This document shows, in pieces, positions 8,476 through 16,276 of a DNA stretch of 48,791 nucleotides (the first letter of the stretch is position 1; each line of letters starts with the position of its first letter). The DNA is from Clostridioides difficile (lineage in GTDB: Bacteria; Bacillota; Clostridia; Peptostreptococcales; Peptostreptococcaceae), in contig JABBZI010000028.1 of the NCBI GenBank assembly GCA_012955965.1, forward strand, positions 1 through 48,791, given 5' to 3'. A program made the translations under genes and the position numbers. The notes beneath the pieces were generated by a model. It saw nothing but the letters and a program-made list of their open reading frames with translations. It was not told the origin of the DNA and made no database searches.

Positions 8476-8489
8476 TTTCAATAAAGTAA

Positions 8490-8560
8490 GACTGAAAATA
8501 AATATTAAAATACAATAGTACTTAAATTACCCTTCATTGTATACAATATAATTTTCAGTC
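8490..8560. terminator. Possible long hairpin terminator after the DUF1836 gene
   Basis: GACTGAAAAT (8490-8499) and ATTTTCAGTC (8551-8560) form a perfect 10-bp stem. The large AT-rich loop may fold further. It lies between convergent genes; no long T tract follows, so terminator function is only probable. Confidence 0.45.
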
Positions 8561-8615
8561 TAAATATTAATACTTTCTATTTTTAATTCTTTCTAATAAT
8601 TTCCATGTTAAGGTT

Positions 8616-8825
8616 CTACAAATTTAATTTTATCCTATTTAAGTTTTGACAATGTGAACAATTTAAATTAACTTGGATTTGTTTATACCCTATGAAAACG
8701 GCTTGTTTTAATATACCAGTGCCATCATCTATCATAACTACATTGTCTTTTATCTCTACACAGAAATTATTTTCTTGATTACACCAATAACAATCATACT
8801 TTTCATTACTTTTTTCTTCTCGCAT
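8616..8825 (-). CDS. Small zinc-ribbon-like protein
   Basis: 69 aa with two Cys pairs, YDCYWCNQENNFC near the N terminus and LNCSHCQNLN near the C terminus, spaced like a rubredoxin-type or treble-clef zinc ribbon around a beta-rich middle (VVMIDDGTGILKQAVFIGYKQ). The open frame extends six codons upstream, but the strong GAAGGAGG lies inside that extension, so the start is the ATG at 8825. The product is hypothetical; metal binding is inferred from the Cys pattern. It follows no operon partner closely. Confidence 0.7.
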   Translation of the reverse strand: MREEKSNEKYDCYWCNQENNFCVEIKDNVVMIDDGTGILKQAVFIGYKQIQVNLNCSHCQNLNRIKLNL

Positions 8826-8900
8826 GATTTTCGCCTCCTTCAATATAAGTTTCTACATTAAAAGAGGTTTTTCCTTTATATTTTTAATAAAATATTGTAA

Positions 8901-9554
8901 CTAAAACTTCATAGAATCTATTATACCTTCTATCTTTTCAGATGCTTTCTCTATTGCACTTTGTCTTTCCTCTTCACTAGTTCCAGTTCCATCTACTAAT
9001 AACTCATCAAATTTCTTAATTCCTATAAATTTCATGATACTTTCCACATAATTTAATCCTTTATTCATAACTGGTTTTAATACCCATGGTATGTGTCCAC
9101 CTGAAGATTGTATATACACCATACTTCTATCAATATCATTTAAAATACCTTGCGGCTTATCATTACCTTCAAATGATATAGTTTTTCCATCTTGAATTAT
9201 ACAGTCTATATATTCTTTAAGTGGCGCTGGAAAAGACAAACTCCACATAGGCGCTGCTATTACGTATACACTTGCACTCACAAATTGGTCACAAAGACTT
9301 CTAATCTTCGTAAGCTCTTTTCTATCCTTATCATCCAACTTCTTAGCATCTTCTTCATTAACTATGCAATTTCTCTTTTCAAAGTACTGGTATTCAAGTC
9401 TTGGTATATGTTCTTTATAAAGGTCTATCTCTTCAACCTCAAAATCCTTGTTTTCTTCCATAAATTTATTTATAAATTTTCTTGCTACAGTTTTACTTGA
9501 AGACAAGTCTTCAGGTTTTGAATTTACATTTATATATAATAATTTTTTCTTCAT
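8901..9554 (-). CDS. azoR: FMN-dependent NADH-azoreductase / quinone reductase family protein
   Basis: 217 aa flavodoxin-fold protein of the AzoR (AcpD) family, which uses FMN and NAD(P)H to reduce quinones and azo compounds in two-electron steps. The N-terminal LLYINVNSKPEDLSSSK is the FMN-phosphate region. IAAPMWSLSFPAPLKEYID is the family's isoalloxazine-binding loop, and VYIQSSGGHIPW the second one. The start ATG has AGGAGTGA upstream. It stands alone, so no pathway is suggested by neighbours. The physiological substrate is unknown. Confidence 0.85.
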   Translation of the reverse strand: MKKKLLYINVNSKPEDLSSSKTVARKFINKFMEENKDFEVEEIDLYKEHIPRLEYQYFEKRNCIVNEEDAKKLDDKDRKELTKIRSLCDQFVSASVYVIAAPMWSLSFPAPLKEYIDCIIQDGKTISFEGNDKPQGILNDIDRSMVYIQSSGGHIPWVLKPVMNKGLNYVESIMKFIGIKKFDELLVDGTGTSEEERQSAIEKASEKIEGIIDSMKF

Positions 9555-9962
9555 AAGCTCACTCCTAAGATTATTTTTATATTATTATTTCACAAATATA
9601 ACCATTCTATTCTGTTGCTGACTTATAAAATAAATAGCGATTCAAATTTAAATAATCTTAAAAGTAAAAAACAAGAAAATATTATGTGTATTAATTACAA
9701 GAAAATATTAAAAAATAGCAAAAATTCTTTGAGAAAAACAAGTAGTCAACATCAGTTATTGTTAGCTTTTCGCCATTGAATTTTGTCAGTTCCATTTCTC
9801 CAATCACTTAGTAGATAAAGTGCTTAAACATTGACTAAATGCACCTGCTTGTATTTCGGACAAAAGAACAATTTATCAAAACTATGCCAACTTTAATTTT
9901 GTTACAAGTTTTATTAACACAAACAGAGTAATTTATCCATTCTGTTTGTTCCAAATCCTTCC
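9555..9962. other. 408-bp intergenic region without a convincing gene
   Basis: No open frame here has a supported start. The right-hand part is less AT-rich than the left and resembles the neighbouring ABC/two-component operon in base composition. A 9-bp inverted repeat (9919-9927 with 9941-9949) lies just after the kinase stop and might serve as a weak terminator, but it has no T tract. Confidence 0.4.
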
Positions 9963-10862
9963 TTAATTATCAGAATCATCATATATCTGAATAAAGACAT
10001 TTAATTTCCCGTTTTCATATTTAGCATATATTATTCCATTCATTTGCTCAATCAGTATTTTCGAAATAGACAATCCAAGACCTGTTGACTTTCTTGCATT
10101 TTCGACTGTATAAAAGCGGTCAAAAAGTCTTTCAACCTCCACTTCACTCAATCCAGAAGCAGTATTAGAAAAAATGATTTTTCCTGTATTAGTCAAAATA
10201 ATATCCAAATCGCCATCACTATATTTAATTGCATTATTGATGAGGTTTGCGAAAATACGAGATAATGCAGCCTGATTAACTTTTCGGATAATTTTATTCT
10301 CGGTTATGCAGATTCTCGGTGTTATTTTTCTCTCCTGTAAGGTTGCATAAAAACCTACTATACTTTCTTCCAAGATGCCGTTTACTTCAACAGATTCTAC
10401 ATGATTGTCGTATTCTGGAGATGTAATGACTGAATAATGGAACAATTCTTCCGTAAGTTGTTTTAAGACTTTGGTACGGTTTTTAATAATCTCAATATAA
10501 CGCTCTGCCATTTCGCTCTTTTCCACATTATCAAGCAAATCCAAATAACCACTAATTGCTGTAAGTGGTGTACGTAAATCGTGCGAAATATTAGTAACTG
10601 CACTTTTTAATTCCATATCTCCTTGTAAATAACGATGTCGTTGTTTTCGCAGTTCCCTAAGCTGAATATTTATGTCATTTGCAAGATGCCTTATTGTCTT
10701 ATCTCTTGATGAAATGGTAATTAGTGTATTGGTATCACTCCTTAGCCGTTCCCAAAGCTCTTCGCTGATTTCCATAGCAGATTTTCGCATTAAGATAATT
10801 TTGATACTTAATACAATTACAATAAAGAACAAAATGAAACATAAGGATACAAGCCAAATCAC
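9963..10862 (-). CDS. Sensor histidine kinase of an ABC-transporter operon
   Basis: Membrane kinase with one N-terminal helix (about residues 2-24) and no sizeable extracellular domain. The dimerisation and phosphorylation site is in ISHDLRTPLTAISGYLDLL (His near residue 94). The N box is in FANLINNAIKYSDGD and the G box in STGLGLSISKILIEQMNG. It is about 299 aa from the GTG at 10862, chosen because AGAGGTGG lies directly before it; the longer TTG start at 10880 has no ribosome site. It is the last gene of the regulator-ATPase-permease-kinase operon. It likely signals to the response regulator at 12.7-13.4 kb. Arg codons include many CGN, unlike neighbours outside the operon. Confidence 0.88.
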   Translation of the reverse strand: MIWLVSLCFILFFIVIVLSIKIILMRKSAMEISEELWERLRSDTNTLITISSRDKTIRHLANDINIQLRELRKQRHRYLQGDMELKSAVTNISHDLRTPLTAISGYLDLLDNVEKSEMAERYIEIIKNRTKVLKQLTEELFHYSVITSPEYDNHVESVEVNGILEESIVGFYATLQERKITPRICITENKIIRKVNQAALSRIFANLINNAIKYSDGDLDIILTNTGKIIFSNTASGLSEVEVERLFDRFYTVENARKSTGLGLSISKILIEQMNGIIYAKYENGKLNVFIQIYDDSDN

Positions 10863-10881
10863 AATACCACCTCTTTTCAAT

Positions 10882-11712
10882 TTATTTTATATCTTTTCGC
10901 TTAAATGAATTCACACCAACTCCAGTTGTTATAAGAATAATTATTCCTGAATATGAAGATAACATATAAGGATTTGATACCTGCATACATGTAAATTGAA
11001 CTACTTGTCCTCCAGGAAGAAAATTATAAAAGAATTCGTATGCTTTACGCTTAGTTCCCTCTAAATATTTAGGATTTGGTGTATCTACATCATACATGGG
11101 TGAGCCATTTGTCGAAGTATTTGCAGGAATCATTTTTGGTTCATTATATAAGCTTGAAAACATTCCTGTTCCAATAATTAACAAAACCAAAGAAATAACA
11201 ATTGCAGTTATGGAAGCAGTTGTTTTATTTTGTATCAACATAGAAAATAAACAAAAAATAGAACAAAGAGCAACTGCCAAAAAGTACACACAGACAATTA
11301 AAATTAGAATTACTCCTTTGTTATTGCCAAAATCACCCAAAAGATGACCTCCAATACAAATATGCATGATAAAGAAAGTTGAACATAGTATAATGCTTGC
11401 AGTTGCAACTGTAAACAAATTAGATAGATAAATAGAAGCTCGGGAATGACCTGCTATAATCTTATTCCTTATCGTTCCATCACTATATTCCGTTCCAATA
11501 AATAAACTACATAATATAGCAGATACAATAGATATTAGGATTGCACAATAAAATAATGTATCATCAATTTTGTATGTTGTGTTATATTGTATCATTTCCT
11601 TATATCGCATAACAGGCATAAATACACCCATAATCGACATAAAAAGTAAACTTCCCCAGAACAATTTGCTTTTCCAAAGACGAGAAAAATTTGCAGATAA
11701 CAATTTATTCAT
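10882..11712 (-). CDS. ABC-2 type transporter permease (bacitracin/lantibiotic-resistance type)
   Basis: 276 aa with about six membrane helices, an N-terminal amphipathic region, and the motif FIGTEYSDGTIRNKIIAGHSR typical of ABC-2 permeases of the BcrB/LanE-G kind. A hydrophilic loop at about 190-235 precedes the last helix. The start is the ATG at 11712, eight bases after GGAGG; the longest frame starts at a GTG that overlaps the ribosome site. It overlaps the ATPase gene by eight bases. It would form the membrane part of the exporter with the ATPase. The substrate, probably a cell-wall-active peptide, is inferred from operon type only. Confidence 0.85.
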   Translation of the reverse strand: MNKLLSANFSRLWKSKLFWGSLLFMSIMGVFMPVMRYKEMIQYNTTYKIDDTLFYCAILISIVSAILCSLFIGTEYSDGTIRNKIIAGHSRASIYLSNLFTVATASIILCSTFFIMHICIGGHLLGDFGNNKGVILILIVCVYFLAVALCSIFCLFSMLIQNKTTASITAIVISLVLLIIGTGMFSSLYNEPKMIPANTSTNGSPMYDVDTPNPKYLEGTKRKAYEFFYNFLPGGQVVQFTCMQVSNPYMLSSYSGIIILITTGVGVNSFKRKDIK

Positions 11713-12619
11713 TCTTAGCACCTCCTACAAGATTGATATAGTAGTTTTCCAGACTTTCATCACGTTCTTTCATTGATATAACTTCACAATTTTGTGCTAA
11801 AAGTTTTAATGTCAATTCAGTCACACTAATTTCACCATAAACATCAGCTTCACTGTCTGACAAAATACTATACTCCATTCTGAGGTCATCTAATACTCTG
11901 CTTAACACTTTCGTACCAGTTACAGTTAAATGAATACATTTACGACAGGTCATTTCTAAATCAGTAGCACTGATTTCCTTAACTATCATACCTTTATCAA
12001 TAAAGCCAAAATATGTTGCAAGTTTGGATAACTCATCAAGAATATGGCTTGAAATCAACACTGTAATTCCACGTTCACGATTGAGATTTAAGATAAGCTC
12101 CCTTATTTCAACAATTCCTTGTGGATCTAATCCATTTATAGGCTCATCTAAAACAAGAAAATCAGGGTCACCAGCAAGAGCAATTGCAATACCCAATCTT
12201 TGACGCATACCAAGAGAAAAATTCTTTGCTTTTTTCTTACTTGTATTCTCAAGACCAACAAGTTTCAGTATATCGGATATACCATCAAATGATGGAAGCC
12301 CAAGAACACGGTACTGTTCTTTCAGATTATCTTCAGCAGTCATTTCGAGGTAAATAGATGGTGTTTCCACCACTGCACCCATTCTGCGACGAGATTTAAC
12401 AATTTCTTTCTGCTTATTGCCAATACTGTAAATAGAATATTCGCCATCTGTCGGCTCCTGCAGCCCACAAATCAGACGAATTAAAGTTGTTTTGCCAGCA
12501 CCATTTTTACCAACAAAACCATAGATTGCTCCTTTTGGAACACTCATAGTTATTCCATTCAACACTTTATAGTTTCCATAGTACTTTTTCAAAGTATTTG
12601 TTTTAAGAACATACTCCAT
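11705..12619 (-). CDS. ABC transporter ATP-binding protein (BcrA/LanF-like)
   Basis: 304 aa: an N-terminal nucleotide-binding domain (1-215) with Walker A GKNGAGKTT, signature FSLGMRQRLGIAIAL, Walker B FLVLDEPINGLD, and switch ISSHILDEL, then a C-terminal extension of about 90 residues as found in BcrA/NatA-type proteins. It would energise the permease encoded next. Such pairs with their own two-component system commonly confer resistance to bacitracin or lantibiotics. The ATG follows GAGGAGG. Base and codon use are less AT-rich than in flanking genes. Confidence 0.9.
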   Translation of the reverse strand: MEYVLKTNTLKKYYGNYKVLNGITMSVPKGAIYGFVGKNGAGKTTLIRLICGLQEPTDGEYSIYSIGNKQKEIVKSRRRMGAVVETPSIYLEMTAEDNLKEQYRVLGLPSFDGISDILKLVGLENTSKKKAKNFSLGMRQRLGIAIALAGDPDFLVLDEPINGLDPQGIVEIRELILNLNRERGITVLISSHILDELSKLATYFGFIDKGMIVKEISATDLEMTCRKCIHLTVTGTKVLSRVLDDLRMEYSILSDSEADVYGEISVTELTLKLLAQNCEVISMKERDESLENYYINLVGGAKNE

Positions 12620-12708
12620 AGTTTTACCTCCTCGTATTTGATACTGTTATTTTATTCCCAAATAGTAAAGAAAACAGTAAAGGAAACAGTAAAGAAATGG
12701 TAAAGATT

Positions 12709-13380
12709 TTATTTTGATTTCATTTTAAAACCTATTCCCCAGACTGCTTCTATATAATCTTTTCCATCTGCATCACGAAGTTTCTTGCGAAGATTACTCA
12801 TGTGCATTTTTAATGAGCTTTCTGTACAATCAGGAGTATCTTCACTGATGCGGTCAAGCAGAGTAGATTTTGTGATAATCTGCTTCGAGTTTTGAATTAA
12901 CAGTTTCAAAATTGCATATTCCGTCCTAGTCAATTTAATTTCAGTATCTTTTACCATAACCTTGTGCGTATCAGTGTCAAGTTCAATTTCCTCAAAAGTC
13001 AAAATCACTGCTTTTCCAAGAATATCAAAATTGCGAAGATGCACAGTAATTCGAGCTAATAATTCCTTTGTATTAAAAGGCTTTGTTACATAATCAACTG
13101 CACCACCAAGCAAGAGGTCAATCTTATTATCCACATCAACCTTTGCACTCATAATAATCACTGGAATACCTTTTATGCGTGGTAACACTTCTTCACCACT
13201 TAATCCTGGCAACATTAAATCAAGAAGCACAAGGTCTGGTTTCATCTGTGAAAATACAAGTACTGCTTCAGTACCAGAGTATGCACGTGTGACATTATAC
13301 CCATCATTAGTAAGCATTTCTTCAAGTAAATTTCCAATATGTAAATCATCATCAATAATCAATATAGTTTTCAAAGTCAA
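12709..13380 (-). CDS. OmpR-family response regulator
   Basis: 223 aa. The receiver domain (1-120) has the acidic pocket LIIDDDLHIGN, the phospho-acceptor Asp in LVLLDLMLPGLSG (about residue 54), the switch MSAK, and the Lys in YVTKPFNTKEL. The winged-helix DNA-binding domain (130-223) has LTRTEYAILKLLIQN and SSLKMHMSNLRKKL. It is the first gene of the regulator-ATPase-permease-kinase operon. The start is a TTG, either 13380 (four bases after GGAG) or 13374 (ten bases after). The first overlaps the stop of an upstream frame as TTGA, suggesting the gene once followed another translated gene. Confidence 0.9.
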   Translation of the reverse strand: MTLKTILIIDDDLHIGNLLEEMLTNDGYNVTRAYSGTEAVLVFSQMKPDLVLLDLMLPGLSGEEVLPRIKGIPVIIMSAKVDVDNKIDLLLGGAVDYVTKPFNTKELLARITVHLRNFDILGKAVILTFEEIELDTDTHKVMVKDTEIKLTRTEYAILKLLIQNSKQIITKSTLLDRISEDTPDCTESSLKMHMSNLRKKLRDADGKDYIEAVWGIGFKMKSK

Positions 13381-13538
13381 TCATCTCCATTCTTTAATCT
13401 TGCATTTTTAAGTTTCTCTGCATCTTTTAGTATTACTGACATATGACCAAGTTTTGAATGGTTATGTAATGCCCTATTTTTTCTAATTATATATGGACAT
13501 ACGGATAATGGCAATAAACAAGCTTCAAATAATATGCT
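13377..13538 (-). pseudogene. Open frame upstream of the response regulator, possible gene remnant
   Basis: About 53 sense codons run from a TAG to a TGA that overlaps the response regulator's TTG start. The predicted product ends KDAEKLKNARLKNGDD and contains Cys and Pro in a hydrophobic first half (ACLLPLSVCPYII). There is no ATG with a ribosome site, except a late ATG (MSVILKDAEK) without one. I do not recognise it. The overlap and the absence of a start suggest the 3' end of a gene truncated when this operon arrived, but chance cannot be excluded. Confidence 0.3.
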
Positions 13539-13572
13539 CTATTACTGTCAATACTATGATATGTGTAATTTT

Positions 13573-13607
13573 AATAAAAATGGTATAGTGTTAAAACACT
13601 ATACCAT
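13573..13607 (-). terminator. Intrinsic terminator of the Fic gene
   Basis: A 13-bp perfect stem (13580-13592 with 13595-13607) with a two-base centre is followed on the minus strand by TTTTTATT. It lies 11 bases after the stop of the Fic-domain gene. Confidence 0.85.
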
Positions 13608-13617
13608 CACAATTATT

Positions 13618-14658
13618 TTAATATTTTTTCTTCCATTTTGCGCTTCTACCTCTTGCAACAACCTCTATCTTATCTTGCTTTCTTAAATTGTTAAAAACTC
13701 TATTTATTGTAGGCTCTGGAATATCAGGGCATAAATCTCTTATATCTTCTTTTGTAAAATATCCAAGAGTAGAATTTATTATTTTTTCTATTCTACTAGT
13801 CTTTGTTTGTCTCTTCTTATCAGATATATTTAAACTATCATCTAACTTCTCATATGCAGTCAATATTGTTTCTAAAAAGTACTCAATCCACGCATTCATA
13901 TCTGCCTTTTCACTACCTATGGACGATTTCAAATAATTTAAATTACTGTAATACTCATATGAACTATCATCAAATATTTTTCCTAAACTTATATATCTTC
14001 CAACTTCATATCCATTTTTATTTAGCAACAATAAGATAAGTACTCTCGCCATTTTTATATTACCTTCTTTGAATGGATGTATCAATATGAAATCTAACAC
14101 AAATGCAGAAATTAATATTAATATATCAATTTCATCTTCCTCCATCAATGTATTATAAGCTTCACATATTTCTTCTACAGCTTTTTCGACTTTATTTACA
14201 CTTGAATCAATGCTTATGAATTCACCACATTTTAAATTGTGTTCAATAAAATCATTGTCTGATTTGTAGCTTCCTCCTCTAGTAGATGAAAATTTATATA
14301 AGTATCCATGAAGCTCAAGAATTGTTTGTGAACTTATTGGAATACTCTCATAAGCACTATTAATAGTTTTTACTACATCTCTGTATTCAACAATACTCAA
14401 TTCTTCTCTACTTCTAGGTGTAACTTCATTACTTATTAATTTTTCTAAATTAAAATTACTACTATCTCTTTGATTTCCAATGTATGTAGATTCTGAGCAA
14501 TCTACTAAAGACTTTTTCTCTAATCTTTCTAAAATTTCTTTTGGTTGTTTTTTGTAAAGCAGTTGTCTACCCTTATATTCATTTATCTTAGACAACATTC
14601 TTGCTACATTCATGTTTACATACATATTTTTTAATTTGCTTTTCTTTGTAAATTCCAT
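13618..14658 (-). CDS. Fic-domain protein with C-terminal winged helix; atypical active site
   Basis: 346 aa. Fic enzymes transfer AMP or related groups from nucleotides to protein hydroxyls. The core motif is HPFKEGNIKMAR (His about residue 194). It keeps the catalytic His, the acidic residue, Gly-Asn and the last Arg of HxFx(D/E)GNGRxxR, but Gly-Arg after Asn is replaced by Ile-Lys. The N-terminal region that usually holds the inhibitory SSxIEGN reads STYIGN (57-62), with no inhibitory Glu. RGGSYKS (127-133) is the target-docking flap region. Residues about 285-346 form a winged helix (EPTINRVFNNLRKQDKIEV), as in many class II Fic proteins. It is a solitary gene with its own terminator and no antitoxin partner. 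A C. difficile Fic with an inhibitory-motif-independent mechanism has been described; I cannot say whether this is that protein. Confidence 0.88.
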   Translation of the reverse strand: MEFTKKSKLKNMYVNMNVARMLSKINEYKGRQLLYKKQPKEILERLEKKSLVDCSESTYIGNQRDSSNFNLEKLISNEVTPRSREELSIVEYRDVVKTINSAYESIPISSQTILELHGYLYKFSSTRGGSYKSDNDFIEHNLKCGEFISIDSSVNKVEKAVEEICEAYNTLMEEDEIDILILISAFVLDFILIHPFKEGNIKMARVLILLLLNKNGYEVGRYISLGKIFDDSSYEYYSNLNYLKSSIGSEKADMNAWIEYFLETILTAYEKLDDSLNISDKKRQTKTSRIEKIINSTLGYFTKEDIRDLCPDIPEPTINRVFNNLRKQDKIEVVARGRSAKWKKKY

Positions 14659-14765
14659 AAAATCACTCCATAATTAGAATTTCTCTTATCCTTGACAGCG
14701 GTTTTATTTTATCATATAATTGTAATTTTTGCAATTTGTTGCTCAATTATCTGAATTTATATTTT

Positions 14766-16157
14766 TTATTCAGTTGTTATCTCATTTAAATTTTCACTTT
14801 CATTTAATCTTTCACTCTTAGGAGTGTATCTTTTTAACTCTCTAAATACAACTACACCTGTAATTACTGTAGCTATAAAGTCAGATAATGGTTGAGCTGT
14901 CCATACACCCTGTAAACCTAAGAATGTAGGAAGAATTAGTACTGCTGGTATCAATAAAATTACTTGTCTTAAAAGACTCAATAACATTGCCATTTTGGCT
15001 TTTCCTATAGATTGTATAAAATTTGTTCCTGTAACTGATAAGCCTACAATTGGCAACATAAGTAAGTATATTCTTAAACCACTAACAGATATATTCATAA
15101 GCTCAGGGTCTTTATTGAATATTCCTATAATTGCTTCAGGGAAAACCATGATTACTACCATACCCATACATAAAATTATAGTAGCTACTACTAATGAACC
15201 TAAATATGCTTTTTTAACCCTATCATATTTTTCAGCTCCATAATTGAAACCTATAATAGGTTGCGCTCCTTGATTTATTCCAAAGATAGGCATCAAAAAT
15301 ACCATTGCGATAGAAGAAATTGTAGCCATAGCCCCTATAGCTAAATCCCCACCATGAGTTTTAAGTGCAATATTTGATATGACTTGAACCAAACTTGCCG
15401 CAAGTTGCATTGCAAATGGAGACATACCTATTGCAAAAACTGCTTTTATTAGTTTCTTATCTAATTTTAGATTAGATTTACTAAATCGTAAGTTTGATTT
15501 TCCACTTATATAATATCCTATAGTTAAAACAGCTGTAAGAGCTTGAGAAGTTATTGTAGCAATTGCAGCCCCTTGTATCCCTAAATTGAATCCAAATATT
15601 AATATCCAATCTAAAACTATATTAGTTAAACATCCTACTATCATTATTCCTGCTGAAATTTTAGGACTACCATCAGCTCTTATCGAGTGGTTTAAAGAAA
15701 AGGAAAGAAGATTTACTACTGTACCTAATAATATGATATTTATATATGATTTTGCATATATAAGGGTATTTTCACTTGCTCCAAATAATGTAAGTATCTT
15801 ATTTGCAAATAAGATTCCAAGTATCATTATAATAATTCCTGTTATTACGGATAATGTCATTGCATTTCCTATAAGTTTTCTTGCCTCTTCTACTTTACCT
15901 TGCCCAAGTTTTATTGATATGGTAGTAGTTGTTCCTATACCTATCAACATACCAAATGCAAGTATTATTGTCATTATCGGCATCGTGACACCAAGACCTG
16001 TTATTGCAAGTGGCCCAACTCCTGGTATATTTCCAATAAAAATTCTATCTACTACATTATACAAACTATTTACCAACATACCTATTATTGCTGGTATAGA
16101 ATATTTAAGTAGTAATTTGCTAATTCGTTCTGTTCCTAATAATTGTTGATTTTCCAT
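14766..16157 (-). CDS. MATE-family multidrug efflux transporter
   Basis: 463 aa with twelve predicted membrane helices arranged as two homologous halves: IPAIIGMLVNSLYNVVDRIFIG opens the first and the GISPFAMQ-like segment MSPFAMQLAASLVQ opens the second. This matches the NorM/DinF/VmrA group, which exports cationic drugs using Na+ or H+ gradients. QGAQPIIGFNYGAEKYDRVKKA is a family-typical loop. The ATG at 16157 has GGAGGAG seven bases before it; the codon ahead is only a TTG. It is monocistronic. The substrate cannot be predicted. Confidence 0.92.
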   Translation of the reverse strand: MENQQLLGTERISKLLLKYSIPAIIGMLVNSLYNVVDRIFIGNIPGVGPLAITGLGVTMPIMTIILAFGMLIGIGTTTTISIKLGQGKVEEARKLIGNAMTLSVITGIIIMILGILFANKILTLFGASENTLIYAKSYINIILLGTVVNLLSFSLNHSIRADGSPKISAGIMIVGCLTNIVLDWILIFGFNLGIQGAAIATITSQALTAVLTIGYYISGKSNLRFSKSNLKLDKKLIKAVFAIGMSPFAMQLAASLVQVISNIALKTHGGDLAIGAMATISSIAMVFLMPIFGINQGAQPIIGFNYGAEKYDRVKKAYLGSLVVATIILCMGMVVIMVFPEAIIGIFNKDPELMNISVSGLRIYLLMLPIVGLSVTGTNFIQSIGKAKMAMLLSLLRQVILLIPAVLILPTFLGLQGVWTAQPLSDFIATVITGVVVFRELKRYTPKSERLNESENLNEITTE

Positions 16158-16200
16158 CAAGTCTCCTCCTTCTTCTAATATTCAATTTTCCACATATTAC

Positions 16201-16225
16201 AAGGGAGGTGCAAATGCCCTCCCTT
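16201..16225. terminator. GC-rich hairpin between MATE and BceB-like genes
   Basis: AAGGGAGG (16201-16208) pairs with CCTCCCTT (16218-16225), with two further GC pairs inside after a bulged T. It is by far the most GC-rich stretch in the interval and lies about 50 bases past the end of the ABC permease gene at 16277. It lacks an adjacent T run on the minus strand, so it may be a weak terminator or an mRNA 3' stabiliser. Confidence 0.45.
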
Positions 16226-16276
16226 AATATTAACTACTTTTTAAATATTAATTTTATATATCTATTATATACCACT

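Noticed and set aside
9555-9962. Short frame beginning MELTKFNGEK on the minus strand near 9780
   Set aside because: About 34 codons, ribosome-like GGAG only two bases from the ATG, and no similarity I recognise; not enough support.
13618-14658. Fic/Doc toxin-antitoxin pair
   Set aside because: No small antitoxin gene is adjacent; the gene is flanked by its own terminator and a short spacer before an unrelated operon.
15586-16149. 187-codon open frame on plus strand inside the MATE gene
   Set aside because: Exactly antisense to a well-conserved transporter gene; rich in Ile, Pro and Val as expected from the complement of membrane-helix codons; no ribosome site.
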